Positions 44,213 to 53,595 are shown, counted from the stretch's first letter. The stretch is 64,000 bases of DNA from JAPOXR01 sp964291445 (GCA_964291445.2 OZ219862.1:248001-312000), one strand, 5' to 3'. The notes: a model not told the origin generated them from the letters alone. Numbers and translations are program-made.

Positions 44213-44300
44213 TACGACGGGACGGCGCCGGCCCTGCCCTGGACCGGACGAGGCAAACCCGCGGCTGACCTCCATTCTCATGCATTGGCCGGAGGGCCGT

Positions 44301-45416
44301 TCAGACTCCGCCCCAGACCCTGTCGGCAATGTCGACCACCAACTCCAACTTTCGCCACTGCTCGTCTTCGCCGAGCTTGTTGCCCTCCTCGGTCGAGGCA
44401 AAGCCGCATTGCGGCGCGATCCCGAGCTGATCGATATCGGCAAACTTGCTGGCCGCCTCGAGCATCCTGACGATGGTGTCTGCCGATTCCAACTCGCCGG
44501 ATTTGGTGGTGATGAAACCGGGCATGACCCGCTGCTTGCCTCTGGCCAACAGGCCAAGCGGCTCGAGACCGCCGGCGCGGTCGGTGTCATACTCCATGAA
44601 GAACACGTCGACGCCGGTCTGGTTGAACACCGCGTCAGCGGCCGGGTCATATCCGCCGCTTGCCACATGGGTCGATTGAAAGTTCCCGCGACACATGTGC
44701 ATGGCAATGGTCATGTCGTCGGGCCGGTCGCGGATCGCTTCCTTCATCATCCAGGCATATTTCCCGATCAGCCAGTCCGGGTCCTGCCCGAGCGAGGCCT
44801 TGACCTGCCGTTGCCGGGGATCGCACAGATAGGCAAAGAAGATGTCATCCATCTGCAGGTAGCGGCAGCCAATGGCATGGAAGGCCGCAACCGCGTCACG
44901 ATAGGCACGGGAAATGTCGTGAAACAGCAACTCCAAATCCTCGTATTCCCGGTGGCGAATATCCTCGATCGCCACCCGGAAATGGCAACAGCTGGGGCCT
45001 GGAATCGAGATCTTGGGCAATACCCTGGTCGTGGCGGCAACGTAGCGAAAATGCTCCAGCATCGGGTGATCTGTCGGAAACCCGATCTTGCCGTTGATGA
45101 CCGGATGAATCGGTCGCAATTCAGCGCCGGCAAACTGGACCCCGCTTCCCCGTTCCTCGAGCGCAAACCCGGTCAGCATTCCCATGAAATCGAGATGCCA
45201 GAATGAACGGCGGTATTCGCCATCGGTCACCACCTTCAACCCGACCGCTTCCTGCTTGCGGATCGCCCTGGCGATCTCGGTATCCTCGACCTCCCGCAAC
45301 CGGGACGCGGCCATGGCCTCGCCGCCCTCGGCGTTTCGACGCGCCGCGGCCACGGGAGGCGGGCGCAAAAGGCTTCCGACATGGTCGGCACGATACACCG
45401 GTCTTGCTCGTGTCAT
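44301..45416 (-). CDS. Cobalamin-independent methionine-synthase-like protein (MetE C-terminal domain, YxjG-type)
   Basis: 371 residues from the ATG at 45416, with GGAGGAG close by. UROD/MetE-like TIM barrel: RADHVGSLLRP near the start, VVTDGEYRRSFWHLDFMG, Zn-ligand regions HMCRGNFQSTH and APQCGFASTEEGNK. Proteins of this size lack the N-terminal MetE half and often use a methyl donor other than folate. Divergent from pobA; no metabolic link is obvious. Confidence 0.87.
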   Translation of the reverse strand: MTRARPVYRADHVGSLLRPPPVAAARRNAEGGEAMAASRLREVEDTEIARAIRKQEAVGLKVVTDGEYRRSFWHLDFMGMLTGFALEERGSGVQFAGAELRPIHPVINGKIGFPTDHPMLEHFRYVAATTRVLPKISIPGPSCCHFRVAIEDIRHREYEDLELLFHDISRAYRDAVAAFHAIGCRYLQMDDIFFAYLCDPRQRQVKASLGQDPDWLIGKYAWMMKEAIRDRPDDMTIAMHMCRGNFQSTHVASGGYDPAADAVFNQTGVDVFFMEYDTDRAGGLEPLGLLARGKQRVMPGFITTKSGELESADTIVRMLEAASKFADIDQLGIAPQCGFASTEEGNKLGEDEQWRKLELVVDIADRVWGGV

Positions 45417-45518
45417 GAAATGGCTCCTCCGCCCTTCGGGCATTCAGGCTGGACTTTCCGGATCAAACCGGGGCTAACTGATGCAGACCATTAGATCAGA
45501 GTCAATGCCGACCACCAG

Positions 45519-46712
45519 ATGACTTCAGGAAACAGGCTTCCAGGACGGGTTCGGGTTGCGATCATCGGCGGCGGCCCTGCCGGCCTGTTGCTCGCTCGCA
45601 AGCTCAGCCGCAGCGGCATTGACTGCGCGATCATCGAACGCCGCAGCCGCCGCCATGTCATGTCGCGCATTCGGGCCGGCGTGCTGGAACAGGGAAGCGT
45701 CGATCAACTCCGCGAGGTCGGCCTGGGCGGTCGCATTGCCAAGGAGGGCCTCATCCATGAAGGTTGCCGCATTGCCGACGATGCTGGCAGCTTTCGCCTG
45801 GACTTCCTGGAACTGGCTGGCAAGACGGTCACCGTATACGGCCAGACCGAGGTCACCCGAGACCTCTATTCGGCACTGGAAGCCGACGGAATCACCATCG
45901 CAGACAGATGTCAGCCAGTCGAGATCGACGGTATCGAGACTGGCAGGCCGATCATTTCCCTGCGCCGCGACGGGCGCGACCATGCAATCAGCTGCGATTT
46001 CGTGGCCGGGTGCGACGGCTATCACGGCATCAGCCGTGGCTGCATTCCGGGCACGGCGCGTCGGATCTTCGAGCGGGAATTCGATTTCGGTTGGCTCGGC
46101 ATGCTGTCGGAATCGCCGCCGGTCCATCACGAACTGATCTACTGCCGGTCGGGCCGCGGCTTTGCCCTGGCCTCGATGCGCAACCCTCGCCTCTCCCGCT
46201 ACTATTTGCAGGTACCACTGACCGACAGGCTCGATGACTGGGATGATGACCGCTTCTGGACCGAACTGGCCTGCCGGTTTCCCGAGGAATTTCGCCAGCT
46301 GCTGCAACCAGGCAGGACGGTCGAGAAGTCAATCACGCCGATACGAAGTTTTGTAAGTGAACCAATGCGTTGGGGCCGGTTGTTCTTGTGCGGAGATTCT
46401 GCGCATATCGTTCCGCCAACCGGTGCCAAGGGCCTGAATTTGGCGTTTTCGGACGTGCACTACCTGCACGAGGCGCTGGTGCGCAGCCTTCATGGCGGCG
46501 ATGACGAATTGCTGAACGACTACTCGAAGATCGCCCTGGACCGGGTCTGGAAATCGATGCGTTTCAGTTGGTGGATGACCAATCTTCTGCACCGGCAGCC
46601 GGACCGGGCCGGTTTCGACCAGCGGCTGCAGGACGCCGAATTTGCCCAGTTGCGCCGCTCGCATCCCGCCAGGCAGATCGCCGCCGAAAACTACACCGGC
46701 CTCGATTACTGA
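45519..46712 (+). CDS. pobA: 4-hydroxybenzoate 3-monooxygenase
   Basis: 397 residues, matching the usual 390-400. FAD motifs GGGPAGLLLARKL, CDGYHGISRG and GDSAHIVPPTGAKGLNLA, the SRIRAGVLEQGSV substrate region typical of PobA, and NYTGLDY at the C-terminus. It hydroxylates 4-hydroxybenzoate to protocatechuate with NADPH. 4-hydroxybenzoate is the expected product of the CouO-type hydrolase at 18.2 kb, linking the two loci. No pobR or protocatechuate genes are adjacent; a TRAP operon follows, converging. Confidence 0.93.
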   Translation: MTSGNRLPGRVRVAIIGGGPAGLLLARKLSRSGIDCAIIERRSRRHVMSRIRAGVLEQGSVDQLREVGLGGRIAKEGLIHEGCRIADDAGSFRLDFLELAGKTVTVYGQTEVTRDLYSALEADGITIADRCQPVEIDGIETGRPIISLRRDGRDHAISCDFVAGCDGYHGISRGCIPGTARRIFEREFDFGWLGMLSESPPVHHELIYCRSGRGFALASMRNPRLSRYYLQVPLTDRLDDWDDDRFWTELACRFPEEFRQLLQPGRTVEKSITPIRSFVSEPMRWGRLFLCGDSAHIVPPTGAKGLNLAFSDVHYLHEALVRSLHGGDDELLNDYSKIALDRVWKSMRFSWWMTNLLHRQPDRAGFDQRLQDAEFAQLRRSHPARQIAAENYTGLDY

Positions 46713-46801
46713 TAACGCCGAACCCGCCGCCAGCGCGATGCATGTCCGCCCCGCCAAGGCCGATGCCATGCAATGGCAGGCCAGGGCGGGTCACCGATCC
46801 G

Positions 46802-48157
46802 TCATCCACCCAGCAATCCCGGTAGCCACAATGTCAGCGTCGGGAACAACAGCAGTACCGTGACCCGGACCAGTTCGGCGACAAAAAACGGGGCAACTCC
46901 CTTGAAGGTCTCGATCATCGGAACATCCCTGGCCAATGCCGAGATGACAAACACGTTCAATCCGACCGGCGGCGTAATCAGTCCGAGTTCAACGACAACC
47001 AGCGCCAGGATGCCAAACCATATCTTCAGATCCTCGGTGCTCATCCCGAAGCCCGACCCTTCGGCACCCTGGTAGATCCCGCCATTGGCCTCGACCAGCA
47101 CCGGCCAGAAGAACGGCACCAGCAGCAGGATCATCGACAGGCTGTCGAGCAGGCATCCCAGCGCAATCAGCGCCAGGAGTAGCAGGACCATGATGGTGAG
47201 CGGCTCCATTCCGGTATCGACCACCCAGGCGGCCATTGATTGCGGCAATCCGGCCCGCGAGAGAAAGATCTTCATCAATTCGGCGCCGAACAGGATCAGG
47301 TAGATCATGCCGGTGGTACCGGCCGTCTCCCGGACGACATCGACGATGGCGGGTCGCGTGACCTGCTTGCGGGCAACTCCGTAGATGAACACCAGGAATA
47401 CGCCGATGGAGGCGGCCGGCGTCGGATTGAAGAACCCGGCATAGATACCACCAAGCACCAGTCCGAAGATGACCATGACCGGCAGGATGCCGATGGTCGC
47501 TTCGACCAACTCCTGGCGATCAGTGTCCTTGCCGCGGGGGCCGGATTCCGGGGCCACGATCACGTAAACGGAAATTGTCAGCATGAAGAGCAAGACTGCG
47601 AGAAGTCCCGGCACCAGTGCTGCCATGAACATCTCGACGATATTGGCCTCGACGATGATGGCGTAGATGATCAGCACCACCGATGGCGGAATCAGGATGC
47701 CCAGCACCCCGCCGGCGGCCAGCGATCCGGTCGCCAGCGCATTCGAATAGTTGTAGCGCCGCAATTCCGGCAAGGCGATCCGGCCCATGGTGCTGGCAGT
47801 GGCGAGCGAGGAGCCGCAGACGGAGCCAAAACCGGCACAGGCGGCAATCGCCGCCATGGCGGTTCCACCACGTAGCCAACCCAGCCAGGCATTGGCCGCC
47901 CGGAACAGGGCGGATGAAAGCCCGGTCCTGGCCGCCAGGCAGCCCATGAGGACAAACATCGGCACCACCGACAGGCCGTGAAACGAGAACTGGCCATAGG
48001 CAAGGGTCTTCAACTGGCTCAATACCAGCGCTGGCCCGTTAAGAATCATGATCCCGCAACCGCCAACCAGTATCATGGTGTAGGCGATCGGTATCCGGAT
48101 GATGATGAGCGCCAGCAATACCACCAGGCCCGCAACACCGATGAGAACGGGATCCAT
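46802..48157 (-). CDS. TRAP transporter large permease (DctM)
   Basis: 451 residues. DctM hallmarks include ACAGFGSVCGSSLATASTMG, GVLGILIPPSVVLIIYAII and FFNPTPAASIGVFLVF. Close in pattern to the DctM at 14339-15670, more so than to the long one at 23436. Converges on pobA; the operon is dctP-dctQ-dctM on the minus strand. An aromatic or aryl acid substrate is plausible. Confidence 0.95.
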   Translation of the reverse strand: MDPVLIGVAGLVVLLALIIIRIPIAYTMILVGGCGIMILNGPALVLSQLKTLAYGQFSFHGLSVVPMFVLMGCLAARTGLSSALFRAANAWLGWLRGGTAMAAIAACAGFGSVCGSSLATASTMGRIALPELRRYNYSNALATGSLAAGGVLGILIPPSVVLIIYAIIVEANIVEMFMAALVPGLLAVLLFMLTISVYVIVAPESGPRGKDTDRQELVEATIGILPVMVIFGLVLGGIYAGFFNPTPAASIGVFLVFIYGVARKQVTRPAIVDVVRETAGTTGMIYLILFGAELMKIFLSRAGLPQSMAAWVVDTGMEPLTIMVLLLLALIALGCLLDSLSMILLLVPFFWPVLVEANGGIYQGAEGSGFGMSTEDLKIWFGILALVVVELGLITPPVGLNVFVISALARDVPMIETFKGVAPFFVAELVRVTVLLLFPTLTLWLPGLLGG

Positions 48158-48681
48158 TACCCGGCTTTCAATTCAGCCGGTTGTCTCGCGCCATTGGCAA
48201 GTGTTGAAAGGGCCGTCATGCACAAGAGCAGCAGCGACAGCAGGATCGGGACATAGGCCAGCCATACCGGGATCTGCAGAATGGTCGTGGTGTAGCCATA
48301 CTCCTTCTGGCTCAGCATGCCGGCATACATCCGCCACAGCAGCAATGCCGCGAAAAGCAGCGCTGCCAGCGAGCCCAGGAAACCGAAGGTCGCCAGCCAG
48401 CGCTCCGATGCCCGCGCCGTGAATATGTCGGCGGTCACATTGGTGCCGTGGATCTGGCAGAAGGGCAGAAACGAAAACGCCGCAATCGCGACACCCATCT
48501 CGGTCAGTTCGAAATCGCCCGGGAATGGTTTCCAGAATATTCCGCCAATGACCGAGGCCACATTGACGAGCACGACGGCAAACAGCACCATTCCGCCCAC
48601 CAGCGCCCAGAGATTGGCAAGATGTTCGATCGCGCCGGCCATGCCGCCGCGATCGTTGCTTGAATCATGACTTTCCGTCAA
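48157..48681 (-). CDS. TRAP transporter small permease (DctQ)
   Basis: 174 residues, four membrane helices; WKPFPGDFELTEMGVAIAAF and LPFCQIHGTNVTADIFTARA are typical. Start overlaps the dctP stop by 4 bp (ATGA) and its stop abuts the dctM start. Confidence 0.93.
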   Translation of the reverse strand: MTESHDSSNDRGGMAGAIEHLANLWALVGGMVLFAVVLVNVASVIGGIFWKPFPGDFELTEMGVAIAAFSFLPFCQIHGTNVTADIFTARASERWLATFGFLGSLAALLFAALLLWRMYAGMLSQKEYGYTTTILQIPVWLAYVPILLSLLLLCMTALSTLANGARQPAELKAG

Positions 48682-49712
48682 TTGCTGTTCCGGGCGATCA
48701 GGTCACGCGCCATACCGACCAGCGCCGCGCCGTCGATTCCGCTCCCCTCCACCTCGGCGATCCACCGGTCGACGACCGGGCTCAGCGCTGCTTCGAAGGC
48801 TGCGGTTTCCGCTTCGGACAGCACGATGTGGGTATTGCCCGCATCGGTCGCCACCTTGATTCCGACATCATCGGCATCCCGCCAGCGCCGTCCAACCTCG
48901 GCCCACCAGTCGCGGCCCGATGCGTCACGGAATGCCTGCTGGATGTCTTCCGGCAGGCTGTCCCAGCGGGCCTTGTTCATCGAGACCTGGAAGGTTGTCG
49001 TTCCGAACCTGGCCTTGTCATGTCCCTCGATCTGGTACTGCGTCTGCTGTTGAATCTTCAGCGGCGGAATAATTTCCCAGGGAATGAATGCGCCGTCCAC
49101 CGTTCCCTTCTGCAGTGCCAGCGGCAGATCGGGCACCGGCATGCCGACCGGGCTTGCACCCAGGGCCTCGATGATCCAGGCGCCGGTCCGGGTCGGGATG
49201 CGCATCTTGAGCCCGGCAAAATCGGCCGGCGAGCGCACTTCCCGATCCCGCATGTGGATGGCCTGGCCGGCATGGACATGCAGGAACATCACCTCGACGC
49301 CGGAATATTCCTGCCGAAGGTCGCTCTCGAACATGTCATGGAGTGCCAAATTGGCGGCCACCGGATCATTCACGTAGACAAACGGCAACTCCATGACCTC
49401 CGAACGGGGAAACAGGCCGGGGGTGTAGCCATTTACGGTCCAGACAAGATCGACGACCCCGTCTCGAACCTGGCTGATCAGCTCCGGCGGCCTGCCGCCC
49501 AGCGACATCGACGGGAAGATCTCGATCTTGACCTTGCCGCCAGAATTTTCCTCGACCTGCCTGGCCCATGGAGCCAGCATGTTCTTGTGCGCCGGCGACA
49601 ACTCGCTGAGCAGGTGATGGAGCTTGAAGCTGTGCTCCTGTGCATGGGCTGTCCCGACCGACAATGCCAGTGCCGCAGCCCCGGCGATCGCATGTAAGAC
49701 GCTTCTGGTCAT
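48678..49712 (-). CDS. TRAP transporter substrate-binding protein (DctP)
   Basis: 344 residues with a Sec signal peptide (to GTAHAQEHSF). Substrate-carboxylate Arg region LKMRIPTRTGAWIIEALGAS; FIPWEIIPPLKIQQQTQYQI. GAAAGGACAAGAC precedes the start. It resembles the DctP at 16252-17289 in layout (MSLGGRPPELISQVRDGVVD versus MSLGGRPSDLMDQARDGVVD), suggesting duplication with related aromatic-acid ligands. Confidence 0.94.
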   Translation of the reverse strand: MTRSVLHAIAGAAALALSVGTAHAQEHSFKLHHLLSELSPAHKNMLAPWARQVEENSGGKVKIEIFPSMSLGGRPPELISQVRDGVVDLVWTVNGYTPGLFPRSEVMELPFVYVNDPVAANLALHDMFESDLRQEYSGVEVMFLHVHAGQAIHMRDREVRSPADFAGLKMRIPTRTGAWIIEALGASPVGMPVPDLPLALQKGTVDGAFIPWEIIPPLKIQQQTQYQIEGHDKARFGTTTFQVSMNKARWDSLPEDIQQAFRDASGRDWWAEVGRRWRDADDVGIKVATDAGNTHIVLSEAETAAFEAALSPVVDRWIAEVEGSGIDGAALVGMARDLIARNSN

Positions 49713-49859
49713 GGTGTCTTGTCCTTTCTCAGGGGTTCATCTGCCTATTCGTAATGTAACGGGCGGTACAATAAAAGACTGCTTCCGGTCCCAGCCCCCG
49801 GATGCCTTGTGCCGGAAACGGGTTGAGCCCCGTTTCCCGACAACATCAGGAGCCAGCGC

Positions 49860-50813
49860 TCACACTCTTACCTCGTATCCCGGAGATTCCGGTTCATCAT
49901 CGGTAATTTCAGGCGGAAAACCGTCAGCCTGCACCACCACCCCCATCGCCTCTTCCAACCGCCTGATGACATTGGGCGACCACTCCCGACCACCGAAGCG
50001 ATTCTCGGCATCCCTGAAGATCTCCAGCATCAGCGGTGACAATTCGAGCGGGGCGCCAGTGCGGTCGGCAATATCCTGGAACAGGCCCAGATCCTTGACC
50101 ACCAGGTCAAGCGTGAAGCTGATATCCCGGCTGCCATTCAGGATAACCTGGCTCTCCGTTTCGTGGACGAAGGAATTGCCGGAGGAAATCCTGATAGCCT
50201 CATAGGTCGTGCGCAAGTCAAGCCCCTGCCCCCTGGCGGTGACCAGCGCCTCGCACAGGCTCAGCAGATTGGCCGAGGCCAGGTAGTTGGTCAGCACCTT
50301 GAGGATCGATGCCGAGCCCAACTGGCCGGTGTGCAGGATGCGCCGCCCCATGCTGGTCAGCACGGGAAGAACCCGCTCGAAAGTCTGCCGGTCGCAGCCG
50401 GCAAATATCGAGATGTTTCCAGTCGCTGCACGGTGGCAACCGCCCGATACCGGGCAGTCCACCGCCCGCCCGCCAGCCGCTTCGACCAGGGCGCCGAGTC
50501 TCGTGACCTCCGCCTCGTCGGTGGTGCTCATCTCGCACCAGATCTTGCCCTCGCCGATTCCCGACAACAGGCCGTCCTCGGACTCCAGAACACTGGCGCT
50601 GGCAGCAGGATTCGGCAGACAGGTAATGACAATGTCGCAATCCTCGGCAAGCTCCCCGGGATTCCGGGCCGATATTGCGCCCCTGGAGCAGAATTCCTCC
50701 TCCCGGCCGCCATCAAGGTCCTTGACCACCAACTCATAACCGTTGCGCAGCAAACTGCCTGCCAGCTTGCCGCCGACATTGCCCAATCCGACAAATCCAA
50801 CTTTCGGCTTCAT
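49860..50813 (-). CDS. 3-hydroxyisobutyrate-dehydrogenase family protein (beta-hydroxyacid dehydrogenase)
   Basis: 317 residues from the ATG at 50813, which opens the family N-terminus KVGFVGLGNVGGKLAGSLL. Substrate-binding DCPVSGGCHRAATGNISIF, and the catalytic Lys in ASILKVLTNYLASANLLSLC. Oxidises 3-hydroxyacids such as tartronate semialdehyde, hydroxyisobutyrate or glycerate with NAD(P). The frame runs open far upstream across the antisense of tRNA-Ser, which is not coding. It lies 147 bp from the TRAP operon and may act on the imported acid. Confidence 0.88.
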   Translation of the reverse strand: MKPKVGFVGLGNVGGKLAGSLLRNGYELVVKDLDGGREEEFCSRGAISARNPGELAEDCDIVITCLPNPAASASVLESEDGLLSGIGEGKIWCEMSTTDEAEVTRLGALVEAAGGRAVDCPVSGGCHRAATGNISIFAGCDRQTFERVLPVLTSMGRRILHTGQLGSASILKVLTNYLASANLLSLCEALVTARGQGLDLRTTYEAIRISSGNSFVHETESQVILNGSRDISFTLDLVVKDLGLFQDIADRTGAPLELSPLMLEIFRDAENRFGGREWSPNVIRRLEEAMGVVVQADGFPPEITDDEPESPGYEVRV

Positions 50814-51001
50814 GTATCCAACCCCTCGACTGACCCGCCAAACCAGGCCCAAACCCATATCATCATTTCGCCCCATGCCGCACTGGATTCGTGCCCGGCA
50901 CCCTTCCCGATTGCCGGCCGCCAATCCTGCAACCGACCTCGTGCTCCTCGCTCCGGATCCGGCTTCAGTCATCCGGATTTTTCCTGTAGACGGGTGCGCC
51001 C

Positions 51002-51091
51002 GGAGGAGTGACAGAGTGGTCGAATGTGCCGGTCTTGAAAACCGGAGTGGGGGCAACTCCACCGTGGGTTCGAATCCCACCTCCTCCGCCA
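51002..51091 (+). tRNA. tRNA-Ser(UGA)
   Basis: Acceptor arms GGAGGAG (51002-51008) and CTCCTCC (51081-51087), anticodon loop CTTGAAA with anticodon TGA at 51036-51038, a long variable arm (GTGGGGGCAACTCCAC) typical of serine tRNAs, T-loop GGTTCGAATCC, and CCA encoded at 51089-51091. 90 nt. The antisense of this gene makes a familiar spurious peptide (GGGGIRTHGGVAP). Confidence 0.98.
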
Positions 51092-51100
51092 ATACGTGGT

Positions 51101-51116
51101 CCCCGCCCGTGCGGGG
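51101..51116 (+). terminator. Hairpin downstream of tRNA-Ser
   Basis: CCCCGC-CCGT-GCGGGG, a perfect 6-bp stem 9 bp after the tRNA. A second dyad (GGGGTGACC-TC-GGTCACCCC, 51148-51167) follows. Together they look like tandem 3' processing or termination signals, although the T-tract is poor. Confidence 0.6.
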
Positions 51117-51160
51117 CTGACTCGGATTCAGTTTGTGTATTGTGCTCGGGGTGACCTCGG

Positions 51161-51496
51161 TCACCCCACCTTGCCCGGGCGACATCCCGGAGGGCTCGTC
51201 GCCAGCGGCGCAGCTTCTTCGGTGACAGCGACCAGTTGGCGATCGCCGGGTGACCGGACGCATTGCCGGATATCCTGCCAGGACTCACTGCCTTCCGGAC
51301 GAACCACCCGCATCACCTGGTTGGCACTGACCTCGGCCAGCTTGGCGACGAGTCGGCATGGCCTGCCCGGATAGCGGTCAAGCAAATCGAGGATCAGCCG
51401 GTCCCGATCGCGGACCAGAAAACGCCTGACCTTGCCCGACCGCGTGCCTCGCCAGGTCTGAGAACTCGACTCGTGCGGTAGAACACGAAGCTTCAC
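51161..51496 (-). CDS. Unrecognised small ORF near tRNA-Ser
   Basis: 111 codons; the middle (RRFLVRDRDRLILDLLDRYP and then KLAEVSANQVMRVV) reads like a helix-turn-helix-type segment, but I recognise no family. The C-terminal part is low quality. It may be real, a gene fragment, or chance. Confidence 0.25.
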   Translation of the reverse strand: MKLRVLPHESSSQTWRGTRSGKVRRFLVRDRDRLILDLLDRYPGRPCRLVAKLAEVSANQVMRVVRPEGSESWQDIRQCVRSPGDRQLVAVTEEAAPLATSPPGCRPGKVG

Positions 51497-51989
51497 GATC
51501 CCGTTCCATGGGCTGGCGAAGAGATCCGGTGAATGGAGAATCCGTCCGGCATCGCATTCGATGTGGAAATCCCCTGCCCCGAGCGATCAAACAGTCCCGT
51601 GAAGTTGTGTGTGATCCGAAGACGTAACCCGCGGATACTGCTTCGCGACACCGAGATTGCAGATGGCAGGATCAAGAATAACTTCGACGGCGTGGACCTT
51701 GCGACCTTGGTCGCTGACGGTGGCTTGCAGGGCCAGGTCGAACGGAATTTCATTACCATGGGCGAAGCGCCTGACCATCTCGACCGGATATCAGCGGAAC
51801 TGGTTGCACGATTTCCGGGCGCGGTGGCCATTACAGGTAATCGCCACAGGTTGGTTCATGACCATGATCGCATCTGCGCCAAGATCATCGCATGTTGTCT
51901 CATCCATGCATCCTGATCGATGTGGCCCGGATCCGGTTCGATGGCTGGAATTCGGGCCCGTGGAGGCGCGATGCATCAAGACGGCAGGA

Positions 51990-53291
51990 TCAGCCTTGCC
52001 TCACCTGTTGCCGGTGAATGCCTTCCAACTCCTCGGGCCGTAGCCGGTAGCGTATGGCATTGCCCTCGTGCAGGCCCTGATATTCCTGGACGACATAACT
52101 GACCAACTGTGGTCGGTCATCCTCCGGGATGCCAGCCTCGGCGGTCATGGCCATGATGCGGTCCGGCCGACAGGCCTTCCAGTCCAGCACGCTGCGGCGC
52201 ACGGCCTGCCGGACGAAATCCCGGTAAACGAGCGCCGCCTTCTCGGGAATCTCCACCTCGGTCCGCAGCGAGCGGTAGTTCTCGGCAGAGGCGATGTAGG
52301 CGTCGATATAGGCTTCCCGAAGTAGCGAGACATTGTTGATCTCGTAGACGCCAAGCAGGCCGTCGATGTAGTCACGATCGTTCATGGTGACGAATGACAT
52401 GGGTGCCAGGCCGGCCTTGAGCAGAGGGATGTTGGAAGCGATGCGCGAGGTTCGCTTGTTGATGTCGACAAAGGCCTGCAGGTAGGGAATCTGGACAAGC
52501 AGGAAGAAGGATTGTTCGATCGGATCGGTCACGGCGGCCGCCTTCTCGACCAGAATTCGGAATTCCTCCTCGATCTCGAACCGGTCGCCGAGCGGCCTGT
52601 AGCTGGAATGGGTAATGTCGACGGGCATGCGTCGCAGCCGCCCCGCCATGCCAGGGTCGTAAAGCAGACCCTCGGCAAGCAAAGCATGAATATTGCAAAG
52701 GTCCGGCTGGCTTATGGTCACTGCGTCCAGGTTGTCGACGACATACTGGATTGCTTCCTTGTGATTGAGGATCATGACCGCTTCCTTGCGGTCCTTGCCG
52801 ACAGCCTCCCGGCCGAAACGGACCAGCTGCTCAGTCTCCAGGATGTCATAGGTGTTGCCTTCCATGCGCGACGATGCCCAGGAAAGATCCACGAGAAGTC
52901 GTTCGAGAATCCGGCGCGCACGCGTTCCGGCGGGAAGCGACGGAATTGCCGGCTGACCAGCATCTTTCAGCCGCTGACGGTCCGCCGTGCCAAGATAAAA
53001 CGTCTTGCCGGGAATGTAGCGGTCGAGAACTTCCCTGTTGTAGGCGGCGGGCCTGCGGCGGTTGTACGTCGTCTTGAGATGCGCTCGGACCACGGCAGGG
53101 CCGGCAAGACTGTAGCCCGTGGCGCGGGCCTTGCCCGAGACCTCAAGCCTGCCTTCATCGACAAGCCGCTTGAGCGAGCGCCAGACGGTCGTATTACTGA
53201 CATCCGACGCCACATGCCGGCGAATGTCGGCCCGGCGGGCGCCGGGATGATCGGCAAGGTAGTCGAGAATGTTCTGGTCAGGAAGGAGCAT
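51990..53291 (-). CDS. Fic-domain protein with N-terminal winged helix, non-canonical active site
   Basis: 433 residues from the ATG at 53291; a TTG five codons earlier is possible. Residues about 1-60 are a winged helix (RRHVASDVSNTTVWRSLKRL). Residues 140-146 (SSRMEGN) match the Fic inhibitory motif SxxxEG. The catalytic loop, normally HPFxDGNGRxxR, reads QAFVDINKRTSR (from residue 272): the His is Gln and the Gly after Asp is Ile. Classical AMP-transferase activity would therefore be absent or altered. The 8-bp inverted repeat at 53301-53333 sits over its promoter and suggests self-regulation. Confidence 0.87.
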   Translation of the reverse strand: MLLPDQNILDYLADHPGARRADIRRHVASDVSNTTVWRSLKRLVDEGRLEVSGKARATGYSLAGPAVVRAHLKTTYNRRRPAAYNREVLDRYIPGKTFYLGTADRQRLKDAGQPAIPSLPAGTRARRILERLLVDLSWASSRMEGNTYDILETEQLVRFGREAVGKDRKEAVMILNHKEAIQYVVDNLDAVTISQPDLCNIHALLAEGLLYDPGMAGRLRRMPVDITHSSYRPLGDRFEIEEEFRILVEKAAAVTDPIEQSFFLLVQIPYLQAFVDINKRTSRIASNIPLLKAGLAPMSFVTMNDRDYIDGLLGVYEINNVSLLREAYIDAYIASAENYRSLRTEVEIPEKAALVYRDFVRQAVRRSVLDWKACRPDRIMAMTAEAGIPEDDRPQLVSYVVQEYQGLHEGNAIRYRLRPEELEGIHRQQVRQG

Positions 53292-53300
53292 GAAATGATT

Positions 53301-53333
53301 GTTCAATAGAACGCGATGATCAAGTTATTGAAC
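53301..53333 (-). promoter_or_regulatory. GTTCAATA-n17-TATTGAAC inverted repeat at the Fic promoter
   Basis: Perfect 8-bp inverted repeat (53301-53308 and 53326-53333) with a 17-bp spacer, 10 bp upstream of the Fic ATG. Half-site spacing (25 bp centre to centre) suits a dimeric winged-helix repressor, which the Fic protein itself contains. Confidence 0.6.
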
Positions 53334-53595
53334 TACAAGATGAAATCTTTCCCGTCAATGGATCGTTTCTGAACAAATGAAACGATTATGAATGCTGTTC
53401 CGTTCTTTGACGAAAGCAGGTTGGGGATGAATTGTCTGGCGCCTGAATTGTGGTCCCGAATTCCTTTGTCCGGCAAACATTGGAGGGGGCGTCATGGCAG
53501 GGCGCCAATGAAGATGAGTCGGCAGCAGCCAGGATGACAATGGTGCAGGAGGTGGCAGGAGGTTCATCGATGATGGCCGAGTCAGCCACGGCGCG

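Larger units (their letters stand above)
51092..51989. other. ORF-poor stretch between tRNA-Ser and the Fic gene
   Basis: About 900 bp with several overlapping short frames on both strands (longest + frame 51533-51916, 127 codons, unrecognised) and no clear gene. Beginning directly at the 3' end of a serine tRNA, a common integration site, it may be the remains of an integrated element. I found no second copy of the tRNA 3' end in the window to act as an att repeat. Confidence 0.45.

Noticed and set aside
45417..45518. SAM or cobalamin riboswitch before the MetE-like gene
   Set aside because: The 102-bp gap to pobA is too short and shows none of the conserved riboswitch stems.
51096..51124. 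Single I-E-like CRISPR repeat after tRNA-Ser
   Set aside because: Only one copy and nothing similar 61 bp away; a tRNA terminator or processing hairpin explains it better.
50814..51263. Open frame continuing the dehydrogenase upstream across tRNA-Ser, with a peptide like GGGGIRTHGGVAPTP
   Set aside because: This is the antisense translation of a serine tRNA, a well-known spurious protein; the real gene starts at 50813.
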